From Rhinopithecimicrobium faecis (lineage in GTDB: Bacteria; Bacteroidota; Bacteroidia; Sphingobacteriales; Sphingobacteriaceae), in assembly GCA_017942165.1 (NCBI GenBank), contig JAGKSB010000005.1:124001-188000 (forward strand): a stretch of 64,000 nucleotides of DNA, given 5' to 3'. Position 1 is the first letter of the stretch. The number at the start of each line of letters is the position of its first letter. Shown in pieces: positions 27,045-37,257 of the stretch. A program made the translations under genes and the position numbers. Below the pieces are notes generated by a model. The model was not told the DNA's origin. It saw only the letters and a program-made list of their open reading frames with translations, and did no database searches.

Positions 27045-28904
27045 TTATTTATTTTTTGCGTTCCACTCTTCTTGGATACGCTCAGCTTCTTCATTACCTT
27101 CGAAATCGTGAGGCATGTTAGAGCTCATTGTTTCTGAGAATGGTACAGTTTGAGGGATGAAATCTTGTTCAGCACCTGGCTTACTGTAATCATATGGCCA
27201 ACGGTGTACAGCTGGAATCTCTCCTGGCCAGTTACCGTGAATATGTTCAACTGGTGTAGTCCACTCTAATGTATTCGAGTTCCAAGGATTCTGTGTCGCT
27301 TTCTTACCAAACCAAATCGACGAGAAGAAGTTGTAAATAAAAGCTAACTGACCTAAACCAGCTACGATTGCTGCCCAAGTAACTAATACGTTAACAGAAA
27401 CCCATTTTTCCATAAATGGAAACTCAGTGAAAGCATAGTAACGACGAGGAACACCATCAATACCCATAAAGTGCATTGGGAAGAATACCAAGTACGCTCC
27501 TAAGAACGTTAACCAGAAGTGTAAGTATCCTAATTTAGCGTTCATCATACGACCGAACATTTTTGGATACCAGTGGTAAACACCACATAACATACCAAAG
27601 ATCGATGCAGATCCCATTACTAAGTGGAAATGGGCTACGACGAAGTACGTATCGTGTAAGTTAATATCTAATGTTGCGTTACCTAAGAATAAACCGGTTA
27701 AACCACCAGAGATAAAGAAGGAAACTAAACCAATCGCGAACATCATCGCTGGAGTGAAACGGATGTTACCTCTCCATAATGTTGCTAAGTAGTTAAAGCC
27801 TTTTACTGCTGAAGGAACGGCAATAATTAACGTTGTGATCATAAATACCCCACCTAAGAACGGATTCATACCCGTTACGAACATGTGGTGACCCCAAACG
27901 ATAAATGATAATACAGTAATACCGATTAAAGAGTAAACCATCGCATGGTAACCGAAGATCGGCTTACGAGAGTTTGTAGAGATTACTTCCGAAGTTAAGC
28001 CTAATGCAGGCATTACAACGATATAAACCTCTGGGTGACCTAAGAACCAGAATAAGTGTTGGAACAAAATCGGAGATCCACCTTCATTCGGTAGGATTTG
28101 ACCTTGCACTACTAAATCTGATAAGTAGAATGATGTACCGAATGAACGGTCAAAGATTAATAATACAACCGCAGAAACTAATACTGGGAAGGATAATAAA
28201 CCTACGATAGCAGTTAAGAATAACGCCCAAATTGTTAAAGGCATTTTCCATAAATCCATACCTTCAGTACGCATATTTAAGATTGTAGAGATGTAGTTTA
28301 CACCACCCATAACCTGTGATACGATAAAGAAAGTCATAGACACTAACCATAAAGTTTGACCTAGACCAGAACCGGAGATTGATGTTGGCACAGCAGATAG
28401 TGGCGGATATATTGTCCAACCAGCGGATGCAGGACCACTTTCAATAAAGAAAGAAGCGACCATAACAATACAAGCGATTAAGAAAGACCAGTAAGATAAC
28501 ATGTTCATCAAAGGTGAAGCCATATCCCGTGCTCCAATTTGATAAGGAATTAATAAATTACTGAACGTTCCAGAAAGTCCTGCTGTCAATACAAAGAATA
28601 CCATGATGGTACCATGTATGGTGACTAGGGAAAGGAAGAAATCGGGCTTTATTCGGCCTCCTTCAGCCCATTTTCCTAAAAACACCTCTAATAGAGGGAA
28701 TTCTTTATCCGGCCAAGCTAATTGGATACGGAAAAGAATCGATAATACCATGGCGAAAACGGCCATAATAATACCAGTGATCAAGAATTGCTTAGCGATC
28801 ATCTTGTGATCCATACTAAAAATATATTTAGATAGGAACGACTCTTGATGATGCCCGTGCGAATCGTGATGTGCAGCGTCGTGCGATATAACTGTACTTG
28901 ACAT
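27045..28904 (-). CDS. ctaD: Cytochrome c oxidase subunit I
   Basis: This is the catalytic subunit (619 aa) that reduces oxygen at the heme a3-CuB site and pumps protons. Twelve membrane segments are expected. Key motifs are the heme a ligand in SLVTIHGTIMVFF and the CuB/D-channel WFLGHPEVYIVVMPALG, whose Glu places it in the A1 class. IVWGHHMFVTGMNPFLG holds two CuB histidines, and LHDTYFVVAHFHLVMG holds the heme a3 and a ligands. The N terminus is His-rich (HDAAHHDSHGHHQ). It follows ctaC by 26 bases. Confidence 0.97.
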   Translation of the reverse strand: MSSTVISHDAAHHDSHGHHQESFLSKYIFSMDHKMIAKQFLITGIIMAVFAMVLSILFRIQLAWPDKEFPLLEVFLGKWAEGGRIKPDFFLSLVTIHGTIMVFFVLTAGLSGTFSNLLIPYQIGARDMASPLMNMLSYWSFLIACIVMVASFFIESGPASAGWTIYPPLSAVPTSISGSGLGQTLWLVSMTFFIVSQVMGGVNYISTILNMRTEGMDLWKMPLTIWALFLTAIVGLLSFPVLVSAVVLLIFDRSFGTSFYLSDLVVQGQILPNEGGSPILFQHLFWFLGHPEVYIVVMPALGLTSEVISTNSRKPIFGYHAMVYSLIGITVLSFIVWGHHMFVTGMNPFLGGVFMITTLIIAVPSAVKGFNYLATLWRGNIRFTPAMMFAIGLVSFFISGGLTGLFLGNATLDINLHDTYFVVAHFHLVMGSASIFGMLCGVYHWYPKMFGRMMNAKLGYLHFWLTFLGAYLVFFPMHFMGIDGVPRRYYAFTEFPFMEKWVSVNVLVTWAAIVAGLGQLAFIYNFFSSIWFGKKATQNPWNSNTLEWTTPVEHIHGNWPGEIPAVHRWPYDYSKPGAEQDFIPQTVPFSETMSSNMPHDFEGNEEAERIQEEWNAKNK

Positions 28905-28930
28905 ATTCTTTTTTAATATTCTAGTTCAAA

Positions 28931-30238
28931 TTAATTTAAAGAAGCCGATTTATTTACTTCTTCAGTTGCTGGCGTGTTAGCGTACTCTTTTTGTAAATCT
29001 TCGCTGAAGTATTTATTTTGAGTTGTTAACCATTCTTTGTATTCCTCTTCAGAAACAACAACCACTTTTTTCTGCATGTTGTAGTGACCTGAACCACAGA
29101 TTTTCGCACATAACATCACGAAATCATACTTAGGGTCATTCATTTTCTCACGCATCTCTTCCGTAGTAACTGTCGGAGTGAATTGGAAATAATTCGTCAT
29201 ACCTGGTACCGCATTGATCTGAACACGGAAGTCAGGAATATAGAACGAGTGAATAATATCTTTAGAAACGATATGGAAACGGACAGATTTACCTACAGGT
29301 AACACGATGTCTGAACCTTGGATATCATCCCAAGAAGTCTTGTCTTTAAAGTCAATACCGTATGGGTTTGTTGGTGTCGTCAACTTATAGTTACGTTTAC
29401 CAATAACACCATCAGCACCTGCATAACGAACATTCCATTGGAATTGCTCACCTAAAACCTCTACCTGAATAGCGGATTTCTGTAAGTCTTCAGGAACATT
29501 TGTAATAGATCTCCAAGTTAAGAAACCGAAGATTACTAAGATTGTTAATACAATAGCAGGAACGATTGTCCAGATTTTCTCAATTGTATTGTTATGTGGG
29601 TAGTAGTATGCACGTTTATCTTCACGCATTCTATATTTGAAAGAAAATACAAATAATAAAATATGTGTTAATACTAATACAAGCGTAGTGATTACTGTTG
29701 TAATAATAAACATGGTATCAATTTCCGCACCGTGCTCTGTCGCAGCGTCTCTCCATGCCATGGCACCGTGATTCGCGTATGACCAGTATACACCGTATAA
29801 GAAAACTACTAAGAAGACAAGTAATAAAGTAGCTTGGAAGTTGTTACCAGCTAATTTATTGTATTTTCCGTTCATTTTTGTCGTTAACTCATAGATAGAG
29901 ATAACTTTACCAATTACAGCAACTACAGTACAGATGATTAAGAATAATAAGATATAATATATCATATTCTTGTATACCTGAGGATCAACTTCTTTCACCT
30001 CTTCAACCGCTGCTTTTGCTGCAGTAACAGTTGGGCTAGATGAAGCTGCTGCTACGGTCGTGTCTGTTACGGCTGCCGTAGTAGCAGAATCTACTACATC
30101 AGCTGCCGCTGCAACTGATGTAGTAGTATCTACCGCCACTGTATCTTGACTTGCCATTGTCGGAACTGCAAAGAATAATCCGACTACAAGTACAAAACCC
30201 ATGATGGATTTGAATCTGTTATTTAATTTAAAGCTCAT
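28931..30238 (-). CDS. ctaC: Cytochrome c oxidase subunit II with a long N-terminal extension
   Basis: Subunit II (435 aa) takes electrons at CuA and passes them to heme a. The CuA ligands are present: HSFYIPDFRVQ and CAKICGSGHYNM (C-x3-C-x3-H-x2-M). The residue between the cysteines that is usually Glu is Lys here. The N terminus is unusual: a signal-like segment (about 10-28), an Ala/Val/Thr/Ser-rich low-complexity stretch (about 30-85), then about four membrane segments instead of two. No heme c domain is fused, so this is aa3-like rather than caa3. The gene follows actF by 43 bases. Confidence 0.95.
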   Translation of the reverse strand: MSFKLNNRFKSIMGFVLVVGLFFAVPTMASQDTVAVDTTTSVAAAADVVDSATTAAVTDTTVAAASSSPTVTAAKAAVEEVKEVDPQVYKNMIYYILLFLIICTVVAVIGKVISIYELTTKMNGKYNKLAGNNFQATLLLVFLVVFLYGVYWSYANHGAMAWRDAATEHGAEIDTMFIITTVITTLVLVLTHILLFVFSFKYRMREDKRAYYYPHNNTIEKIWTIVPAIVLTILVIFGFLTWRSITNVPEDLQKSAIQVEVLGEQFQWNVRYAGADGVIGKRNYKLTTPTNPYGIDFKDKTSWDDIQGSDIVLPVGKSVRFHIVSKDIIHSFYIPDFRVQINAVPGMTNYFQFTPTVTTEEMREKMNDPKYDFVMLCAKICGSGHYNMQKKVVVVSEEEYKEWLTTQNKYFSEDLQKEYANTPATEEVNKSASLN

Positions 30239-30281
30239 TTCTTTTATAACGTTATTTACGTAATATCTAGCTATTATGAAA

Positions 30282-31517
30282 CTATATTTGGTGATTTAAA
30301 CTCTCGTCTAAGAAAGGATGATTCTTAGCAGCCAACGGGTGTTTGCTAATTTTGTTCATCACTAAGAAAACGAATAATCCAACAAAACCAATAGCCGTTC
30401 CAATTTCAATGATACCAAAACCACGGTGTGATTCTACAGTACCAGGCATAATCATGATGTAATAATCTAACCAGTGTCCACAAAGTAACACAATAGCTAC
30501 GAATAACATAGAATTCTGCTTACGTTTCGCATCACGATCTACTAATAATAGTAAAGGCGCTACAAAGTTAATAATAATGCTTAACCAAAACCAAGGTTTA
30601 TATTCAGGTTCCCAACGTTTATAGAAATAAACTGTTTCCTCAGGAATGTTGGAATACCAGATTAAGATAAACTGTGCAAACCATACATAAGTCCAGAAGA
30701 TCGAGAAACCGAACATTAATTTACCTAAATCGTGTAAATGATTCTCATTTACCCAATTTAAATAGCCTGCTTTTTTCAACGCGATAACGATGATAGTGAT
30801 TACAGAGATTCCAGAAACCCACATTGCTGCGAAGTTATACCAACCGAACATGGTCGAGAACCAGTGTGCCTCTAAAGACATAATCGTATCAAATGACCAG
30901 ATAGGCGTAGTAAATCCGAAGATTACTAAGAAAATAGCTGACAATTTAAAGCTTTTTTTGTACGAAGTCAAGCCGCCTTCTAAATCTTCTTTGTAAGATA
31001 ATTTAGCGAAAGTAATTGCAAAGATACTGTAAGTACCCATAAAAATTACTTGACGGATTAAGAATCCTGGTACATTTAAGAATGCAGATTTTCCAGCTAC
31101 TAACGCATCGTAGTTCGGTGAGTTAGGGTCTGTTAAACCATCGGCATTCCAGTGATGGTATAAATTATGTGTTGTTAAACCTAAACCACAGATTACTAAT
31201 AAAATAACTGAGGCAATAGGTAAGATACTTGCCATTGCTTGGGGCACACGGATTAATCCTGCAGACCAAGCTGATTGCGTAACAAACTGTAAGGCACAGA
31301 AGAATGCTCCGGCAGCACAAACACATGTAAAATAATAACCCATCAATAATAAGTTAGCATACGTACGCTCAACGATTACATGTTCACTTGAAAGTAAACC
31401 GAAGGCAATAGCAGCTAATCCAACAACGACAGCGATGATGCTAAACATCTTTGCTTTCCCAGCAAATTCAAAACGCTCGTCGAAATTATAACTGTGATGA
31501 TGACTGTGATTTCCCAT
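30282..31517 (-). CDS. actF: Alternative complex III subunit ActF
   Basis: This 411-aa integral membrane protein belongs to the ActF subunit of alternative complex III, a quinol:electron acceptor oxidoreductase that replaces the bc1 complex. It has about ten membrane segments and a His-rich N terminus (MGNHSHHHSYNFDERFEF). Segments such as FWTYVWFAQFILIWYSNIPEE and SHRGFGIIEIGTAIGFVGLF are typical. It is similar in architecture to ActC. It sits between actE and ctaC, joining the act and cta parts of the operon. Confidence 0.92.
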   Translation of the reverse strand: MGNHSHHHSYNFDERFEFAGKAKMFSIIAVVVGLAAIAFGLLSSEHVIVERTYANLLLMGYYFTCVCAAGAFFCALQFVTQSAWSAGLIRVPQAMASILPIASVILLVICGLGLTTHNLYHHWNADGLTDPNSPNYDALVAGKSAFLNVPGFLIRQVIFMGTYSIFAITFAKLSYKEDLEGGLTSYKKSFKLSAIFLVIFGFTTPIWSFDTIMSLEAHWFSTMFGWYNFAAMWVSGISVITIIVIALKKAGYLNWVNENHLHDLGKLMFGFSIFWTYVWFAQFILIWYSNIPEETVYFYKRWEPEYKPWFWLSIIINFVAPLLLLVDRDAKRKQNSMLFVAIVLLCGHWLDYYIMIMPGTVESHRGFGIIEIGTAIGFVGLFVFLVMNKISKHPLAAKNHPFLDESLNHQI

Positions 31518-31540
31518 TTATAAATTATTCTGATGTTAGA

Positions 31541-32170
31541 TTATTTCTTTTGTAATTCATGAACGTACATAACCACTTTCCAACGCTCCTCAGGAGACAT
31601 TTGGGAAGCATGAGAACCCATAGAGTTGTGCCCATAATAAATGGTATGATAAATCTTACCAGTTGTTAAGTCAGCCATCAAACCACCACGTGAGGAGTTT
31701 GAAGCATCCGATCTAGCATACGATGGAGGAGTTGGGAAATTCTCTAATTTACGCGTTCCTTGTTCTGTTGTAAGCTGGCGATCTTGTGTAATGGGACCAT
31801 CACCTTTACCTTCCGGACCGTGACATACTGCACAGTAGGTGGTAAACAATGCTTTTCCATGCTCTAGATTCTGTGCATTTACAATTAAAGGATTCTTCAC
31901 TTCTTTCGAAGCTAATTCATAACCTGCTAGGGAATTTTCATACTCGAAGCGGTCAAAACCTACGGGGTTAGAACCCGTTGGAGGCGTTTGAGCCGTGATC
32001 TTATTGTCAAAATTTTCGTTCGGTTGATCCGGATTAAAAGCAATTGGATCATACATATTACGAGAAAATTCTAAACCTGTACTACGAGTAGTTTTATCTC
32101 CGCAAGAAGATACGACAGCTGCAAATGCTACAGCCGCACATACAGTTCCTAGAAAATTCTTCTTATTCAT
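31541..32170 (-). CDS. actE: Alternative complex III monoheme cytochrome ActE
   Basis: ActE (209 aa) is a lipoprotein cytochrome c, the likely electron exit of alternative complex III. The start at 32170 gives a clean lipoprotein signal with VVSSC (lipidated Cys23). Its ATG overlaps the actD stop (ATGAATAA), pointing to coupled translation. The heme site is C113-x2-C116-H117 in YCAVCHGPEGKGDGP. A distal methionine is available in HNSMGSHASQM. An alternative ATG three codons upstream (32179) cannot be excluded. Confidence 0.92.
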   Translation of the reverse strand: MNKKNFLGTVCAAVAFAAVVSSCGDKTTRSTGLEFSRNMYDPIAFNPDQPNENFDNKITAQTPPTGSNPVGFDRFEYENSLAGYELASKEVKNPLIVNAQNLEHGKALFTTYCAVCHGPEGKGDGPITQDRQLTTEQGTRKLENFPTPPSYARSDASNSSRGGLMADLTTGKIYHTIYYGHNSMGSHASQMSPEERWKVVMYVHELQKK

Positions 32171-32699
32171 AGCTAACATATTTTCTGTCGTTGTATTTAA
32201 CTTCTACTGCGCCAGCTTCTTTCAATAATCCATCAATTAAAGCGTGGTCTGTATTCTCTTTAGCATCAATGGCGATAACAAAACGATCATCCGTTGCTCT
32301 TAAGTCCATCACACGTGGTGTACGTCCTGGAAATAAGTGGTTACGGTAGAAGAATGTTGCTACCATACCTAAGGCACAGATTAAAATAGTTACCTCGAAT
32401 GTTACTGGAACAAAGTTAGGAATCGCGAACGATGGTTTACCACCAATGTTCATCGGCCAATCGTGTACCATTGTGTAGTACAATAAGCTGAAACCTAAAA
32501 CGGTACCTAAAGCGCCAAAGCCAAATGCTGCATAGGGAAGTCTAGAAGGTGCAACCCCTAGCTTCGCTTCGATGCCGTGAATGGGCATCGGTGTAAAGCA
32601 GTCATAAATGCTGATATTATTTTTCTGCAATTTGTCAATCCCAGCCATCATTTCATCTGGGTCAGCAAAACTACCTAATATATATTTTGTATTGCTCAT
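32163..32699 (-). CDS. actD: Alternative complex III subunit ActD (DUF3341)
   Basis: ActD (178 aa) matches the DUF3341 family. Two membrane segments lie near the middle (about 55-80 and 98-120), with soluble ends on both sides. The family-typical opening is YILGSFADPDEMMAGIDKL, and YDCFTPMPIHGIE comes before the first membrane helix. RNHLFPGRTPR follows the second. It lacks cofactor motifs and is a structural subunit of the complex. It lies 5 bases after actC and overlaps actE by 8 bases. Confidence 0.93.
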   Translation of the reverse strand: MSNTKYILGSFADPDEMMAGIDKLQKNNISIYDCFTPMPIHGIEAKLGVAPSRLPYAAFGFGALGTVLGFSLLYYTMVHDWPMNIGGKPSFAIPNFVPVTFEVTILICALGMVATFFYRNHLFPGRTPRVMDLRATDDRFVIAIDAKENTDHALIDGLLKEAGAVEVKYNDRKYVSYE

Positions 32700-32704
32700 T
32701 GCTA

Positions 32705-34180
32705 TTATTTTAACTCTTTAATATCTTGTTCTGAAACTGAATCGTATTTTTCTAACGAGTCTGCGAAGTGTTGAACTTGCTCAGCAGGGAATGCACCTTC
32801 TTTCACTAATTTAGTTTTATGTTGTAAACTTGATGATTTCAATAACAACTTAACCTCAGCAATAGCGATACCTGGTAAGAAACGTAAGAATAATAAGAAT
32901 AATACGAAGAATAGACCAATGGAACCTACGAAGATACCTACGTCAGTCCATGTTGGATAGAACATAGCCCATGAAGATGGTAAGTAATCGCGGTGTAAGG
33001 AAGTCACGATAATTACGAAACGTTCAAACCACATACCAATGTTCACGACAATGGAAAGTACCCATGAGATAGGAATCGATGTACGGATCTTTTTGAACCA
33101 GAATAATTGTGGAGAGATAACGTTACATGTCATCATCGACCAGTAAGCCCATGCATATGGACCTGCAATACGGTTTTCAAAAGCATACATCTCATACTCA
33201 GAACCTGAGTACCAAGCCATAAATAACTCCGTTAAGTAAGCAACACCTACGATGGAACCCGTAGTCATAATGATCTTGTTCATAGACTCGATGTGGAACA
33301 TCGTGATATAATCTTCAAAGTTCATTACTTTACGTAAGATCAATAATAAGGTTTGTACCATCGCAAATCCTGAGAAGATCGCTCCAGCCACGAAATATGG
33401 AGGGAAGATCGTCGTGTGCCATCCTGGGATAACAGAAGTTGCAAAGTCAAAAGATACAATCGTGTGTACCGAAAGTACTAAAGGTGTAGAGATACCCGCT
33501 AAGATTAACGAAACAATCTCAAAACGCTGCCAAGATTTTACAGAACCATTCCATCCGAAAGATAGTACAGAGTAAATCTTTTGACGTAAGCCTGTAGCAC
33601 GGTCACGTACTGTAGCGATATCAGGTAATAAACCACAGTACCAGAATACTAAGGAAACTGTGAAGTAGGTAGAGATCGCAAAGGCATCCCATACTAAAGG
33701 TGAGTTAAAGTTAACCCATAATGAACCGAATTGATTTGGTAATGGGAAGATCCAGTACGCTAACCAAGGACGACCCATGTGAGCTACGACATACGTCGCC
33801 GCACAAATTACGGCAAAGATCGTCATCGCTTCCGCGGAACGGTTAATGGAGTTACGCCAGTTTTGGCGGAATAATAATAATACGGCTGAAATCAAGGTTC
33901 CGGCGTGACCGATACCTACCCACCATACGAAGTCGGTGATATCCCAAGCCCAACCTACGGTTTTGTTCAGACCCCATGCACCAATACCTGTCCAAAAGGT
34001 ATAGGATACACTAATTAACCAAATTGAAGCACCACAAAGGGCCATGATGAATCCGATCCACCATGCTTTATTTGGTTTATTTTCAACTGGAAGTAAAATA
34101 TCATCTGTGATTTTGGCATAGGTGATATTCTTACCAGTCATTAATGGTTCTCTTAATATTGATTCGTTATGAGATGACAT
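32705..34180 (-). CDS. actC: Alternative complex III NrfD-like quinol subunit ActC
   Basis: ActC (491 aa) is the NrfD/PsrC-like membrane subunit with about ten membrane segments where quinol is thought to be oxidised. Typical family sequence includes [44 protein letters not shown] and [19 protein letters not shown]. The C-terminal cytoplasmic tail (about 455-491) is charged. It follows actB by 29 bases and precedes actD by 5. Length and context match the ActC family. Confidence 0.95.
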   Translation of the reverse strand: MSSHNESILREPLMTGKNITYAKITDDILLPVENKPNKAWWIGFIMALCGASIWLISVSYTFWTGIGAWGLNKTVGWAWDITDFVWWVGIGHAGTLISAVLLLFRQNWRNSINRSAEAMTIFAVICAATYVVAHMGRPWLAYWIFPLPNQFGSLWVNFNSPLVWDAFAISTYFTVSLVFWYCGLLPDIATVRDRATGLRQKIYSVLSFGWNGSVKSWQRFEIVSLILAGISTPLVLSVHTIVSFDFATSVIPGWHTTIFPPYFVAGAIFSGFAMVQTLLLILRKVMNFEDYITMFHIESMNKIIMTTGSIVGVAYLTELFMAWYSGSEYEMYAFENRIAGPYAWAYWSMMTCNVISPQLFWFKKIRTSIPISWVLSIVVNIGMWFERFVIIVTSLHRDYLPSSWAMFYPTWTDVGIFVGSIGLFFVLFLLFLRFLPGIAIAEVKLLLKSSSLQHKTKLVKEGAFPAEQVQHFADSLEKYDSVSEQDIKELK

Positions 34181-34209
34181 AGTTTTTTAATTTCAAATAT
34201 TCAACAAGA

Positions 34210-37200
34210 TTACGCCTCAAATGTATTTCTAACTCTCGTCATATAACCAATACCTGGTTGTACGTTGATCTCTTCCAGTACATAGTATACACGCTCATTA
34301 CGTAACGCTTTAGAAACTTCTGATTCTGGATCATTAGCATCTCCAAAGATAATTGCGTTTGCAGAACATGCTTGAGAACAAGCCATTTGGATATCACCGT
34401 CTTTTACTTTACGGTTTTCCATTTTCGCTTGTAATTTACCTGACTGAATACGTTGGATACACATCGAACATTTTTCCATCACACCACGAGAACGTGTTAC
34501 TACATCTGGGTTCAATACTAATTGTGTGAACTCATTGTTTAAGTAGTTATCGAAACGTGAATCATTCCAGTAGTTAAACCAGTTGAAACGACGTACTTTA
34601 TAAGGACAGTTATTTGCACAGTAACGTGTACCGAAACAACGGTTATACGCCATATGATTTAAGCCTTCCGAAGAGTGAACGGTTGCTAACACAGGACATA
34701 CAGTCTCACACGGAGCGTGTTCACAGTGCTGACACATCATTGGTTGGTGAACAACAGTTACATTTTCGAAATCATTGATGTTAGCAATTTCTTTCTCTTT
34801 TGTATACTCTTTTCCATCCTCTTCAATAGTGTAGTAACGGTCAATACGTAACCAGTGCATTTCACGACGACGGATAACCTCTGCGCGACCTACGACAGGA
34901 ATATTATTTTCAACGTTACAAGCAACGATACAAGCACCACAACCTGTACAAGCGTTTAAGTCGATTGCCATCACCCATTTGTGACCTGGTTGTTCGAACT
35001 TATTCCATAAATCATACGTTTTATGCTTATCTGCAAAACGACCTGACTCCGAGCTTGGGTTCTTTAAATACTTAGCGAAAGAAGTTTCACGAATAATGTT
35101 ACGACCTTCAATTGTATGGTGTGTTTGTGTTTGTGCTAATTGATAGATACGAGAAGCTTTTGCTACAGTAGCTTTCGCAGCGAATTGAACGGTACCGTTT
35201 ACGACAGAAGCAAAAGGGTATGCATTTTTACCTACGTTATCACCCGCTTTACCTACTTTCGTACGTCCGTAACCGACAGCTACTGAAACGGTTCCTAGCG
35301 CTTGACCTGGTTGTTGAATAACAGGTAATTCAATTGAATAACCATTTGCTTCAACTGTTACAGTTGCATTTTCCCCTAAGCCTAATTTCTCAGCATCTTT
35401 CGGGTTTAAGGCAGCGTAATTATCCCAAGTTACTTTAGAAACTGGATCTGGCAACTCTTGTAAATAGGCGTTATTTGCATAACGACCATCGCGCATTGCT
35501 GCTGGCTCGTATAATTTCAATTCAAATTCACCTTGAACAGCTTTCGCAGAAACGAGTGCTGCTGCAGCGGCTGCGTTTACATCTCCTGAGAAAGTATATG
35601 CTGCTGCTGTCTTAGCGCCTTTGTATTCAAAACCTGTTTGAAGTACCGCATCCCAGTTTTTCGCAGAACCTGCTAAAATCTGTGTATTCCATACATTCTT
35701 AACGAATGTGTAGATATCCGTGGTATCTCCAGCCCAGATTAATAGGGATTGTTCCGCTTGACGTGTGTTAAATACAGGGTTAATCGTTGGTTGAACGATT
35801 GTGTATAAACCATCTTTTGCGGAAGCATCACCCCAAGATTCTAAGAATGTATTATTCGGAGCAATTGCTTTTAATTCTGAAGCTGTCTCATCAGCACGTT
35901 GTGCGAATGATACGGTGAAGTCAACTTTTGCTAAAGCTGCTTTCACATCTTCTGCTTTAAAGTAATCGTAAACAGGGTTGCTGTTTAAGAATAATGCTAC
36001 ACCAACTTGACCTGCCTTCGCATTGTTTAAGAACGTTGCAAAAGAAGCGTCAGAACCTTGGTATTGTTTCGAGTAATTATCTAAATCAATCGTCGTTCCA
36101 TAAGCGGAGATAGCGACGTTAATCGCATTAGCTAATGTTTGAACGTTTACATCATTTGAACCAGCTACGACAAGGGCATTACCTTTATTAGCAAGCAACT
36201 CTTGAGCGGTTAACTTCACTGCTGTTGCTGCTTTTTTCGAAGCCACACCACCAGCTACAGAAGAACCTGTAATTGCGTTGTATAAAGAGATTAATACCGC
36301 AGCTTCTTCCGAAGGTTTAATAGCGATACGAACGTCCGCATTAGTACCTGTTAACGAAAGGCCTGATTCAAATTGAATATGACGTGACATTTTACCATTT
36401 TTCAATGATTTATGATCACGAGTTTTCATAAACTGTTGTGTATGCTCCTCACCTGCTAACCAAGTTCCTAAGAAATCAGCAGCAACGGAAACTACGACAT
36501 TTGCTTTTTCAAAGTTGTAAGAAGGAACAACGGCTTTACCAAAGGTATTTTTGTTTGCTTCGATAATACCTGCATAAGAAACAGCATCTACCTGTACGTG
36601 ATTCGTAGTAGGATATTTCGCTGTTAACTTAGCAATTGCTGCTAACGTTGAAGGGCTGTTTACCGTGTTGGAAACCAATGTTATTTGTTTTCCCGCAGCA
36701 GCAGCTTTATTTAACGCAGCAATAACTGTTTCATCTAATTTTGACCACTCCACATCTTTACCTGCGATCTGAGGGTTCTGTAATTTAGACATATCATATA
36801 AATCTAAGACCGATGCTACAGTTGTAGCGTCCGTACCTTGATTTAATCCGATACCATTAGGGTTTGCCTCTAGTGAAATAGGACGACCTTCACGTGTTCT
36901 AACTAATATACTCTGACCGTTGAAAGACGAAGCATAGAAGTTAGGAATACCTGGAGTAATTTCTTCAGGTTTAATCAAATAAGGGACTGCCTTGTGTACT
37001 GGAGTACGTTGACAAGCTGCTAAAGAAACAGCACCTAGTCCAAAGCCTAATGCTTTTAAGAAGTCACGGCGCGGAGTTTTTGTACTCAGGCCTTCTTCGT
37101 TTAATACATCTTCTACAGGAATTGGTTCGGCAAACTCACTCTTACTTCCTTCTACGAAAGCAGGTGTTTGTTGCAATTCTTCCAAACCTTTCCAATATTT

Positions 37201-37215
37201 CTTGTTGCTATCCAT
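34210..37215 (-). CDS. actB: Alternative complex III Fe-S/molybdopterin-like subunit ActB
   Basis: ActB (1001 aa) is a fusion of a molybdopterin oxidoreductase-like domain and a four-cluster ferredoxin domain. The N terminus has a twin-arginine motif (TPRRDFLKALGFG, R49-R50) followed by a lipobox-like SLAAC (C68), so it is exported folded. Residues about 90-690 form the molybdopterin-like part; in known ActB proteins this part lacks the cofactor. The ferredoxin cysteines are grouped at about 750-770 (CTGCGACIVAC), 827-870 (CQHCEHAPCETVCP and CANNCP) and 915-960 (CSMCIQ and CSQAC). These would carry the Fe-S chain to the heme subunits. Confidence 0.95.
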   Translation of the reverse strand: MDSNKKYWKGLEELQQTPAFVEGSKSEFAEPIPVEDVLNEEGLSTKTPRRDFLKALGFGLGAVSLAACQRTPVHKAVPYLIKPEEITPGIPNFYASSFNGQSILVRTREGRPISLEANPNGIGLNQGTDATTVASVLDLYDMSKLQNPQIAGKDVEWSKLDETVIAALNKAAAAGKQITLVSNTVNSPSTLAAIAKLTAKYPTTNHVQVDAVSYAGIIEANKNTFGKAVVPSYNFEKANVVVSVAADFLGTWLAGEEHTQQFMKTRDHKSLKNGKMSRHIQFESGLSLTGTNADVRIAIKPSEEAAVLISLYNAITGSSVAGGVASKKAATAVKLTAQELLANKGNALVVAGSNDVNVQTLANAINVAISAYGTTIDLDNYSKQYQGSDASFATFLNNAKAGQVGVALFLNSNPVYDYFKAEDVKAALAKVDFTVSFAQRADETASELKAIAPNNTFLESWGDASAKDGLYTIVQPTINPVFNTRQAEQSLLIWAGDTTDIYTFVKNVWNTQILAGSAKNWDAVLQTGFEYKGAKTAAAYTFSGDVNAAAAAALVSAKAVQGEFELKLYEPAAMRDGRYANNAYLQELPDPVSKVTWDNYAALNPKDAEKLGLGENATVTVEANGYSIELPVIQQPGQALGTVSVAVGYGRTKVGKAGDNVGKNAYPFASVVNGTVQFAAKATVAKASRIYQLAQTQTHHTIEGRNIIRETSFAKYLKNPSSESGRFADKHKTYDLWNKFEQPGHKWVMAIDLNACTGCGACIVACNVENNIPVVGRAEVIRRREMHWLRIDRYYTIEEDGKEYTKEKEIANINDFENVTVVHQPMMCQHCEHAPCETVCPVLATVHSSEGLNHMAYNRCFGTRYCANNCPYKVRRFNWFNYWNDSRFDNYLNNEFTQLVLNPDVVTRSRGVMEKCSMCIQRIQSGKLQAKMENRKVKDGDIQMACSQACSANAIIFGDANDPESEVSKALRNERVYYVLEEINVQPGIGYMTRVRNTFEA

Positions 37216-37257
37216 TTAAGCTGTATATAAGATTGCGTATTTCCTAAAAAATAATTA

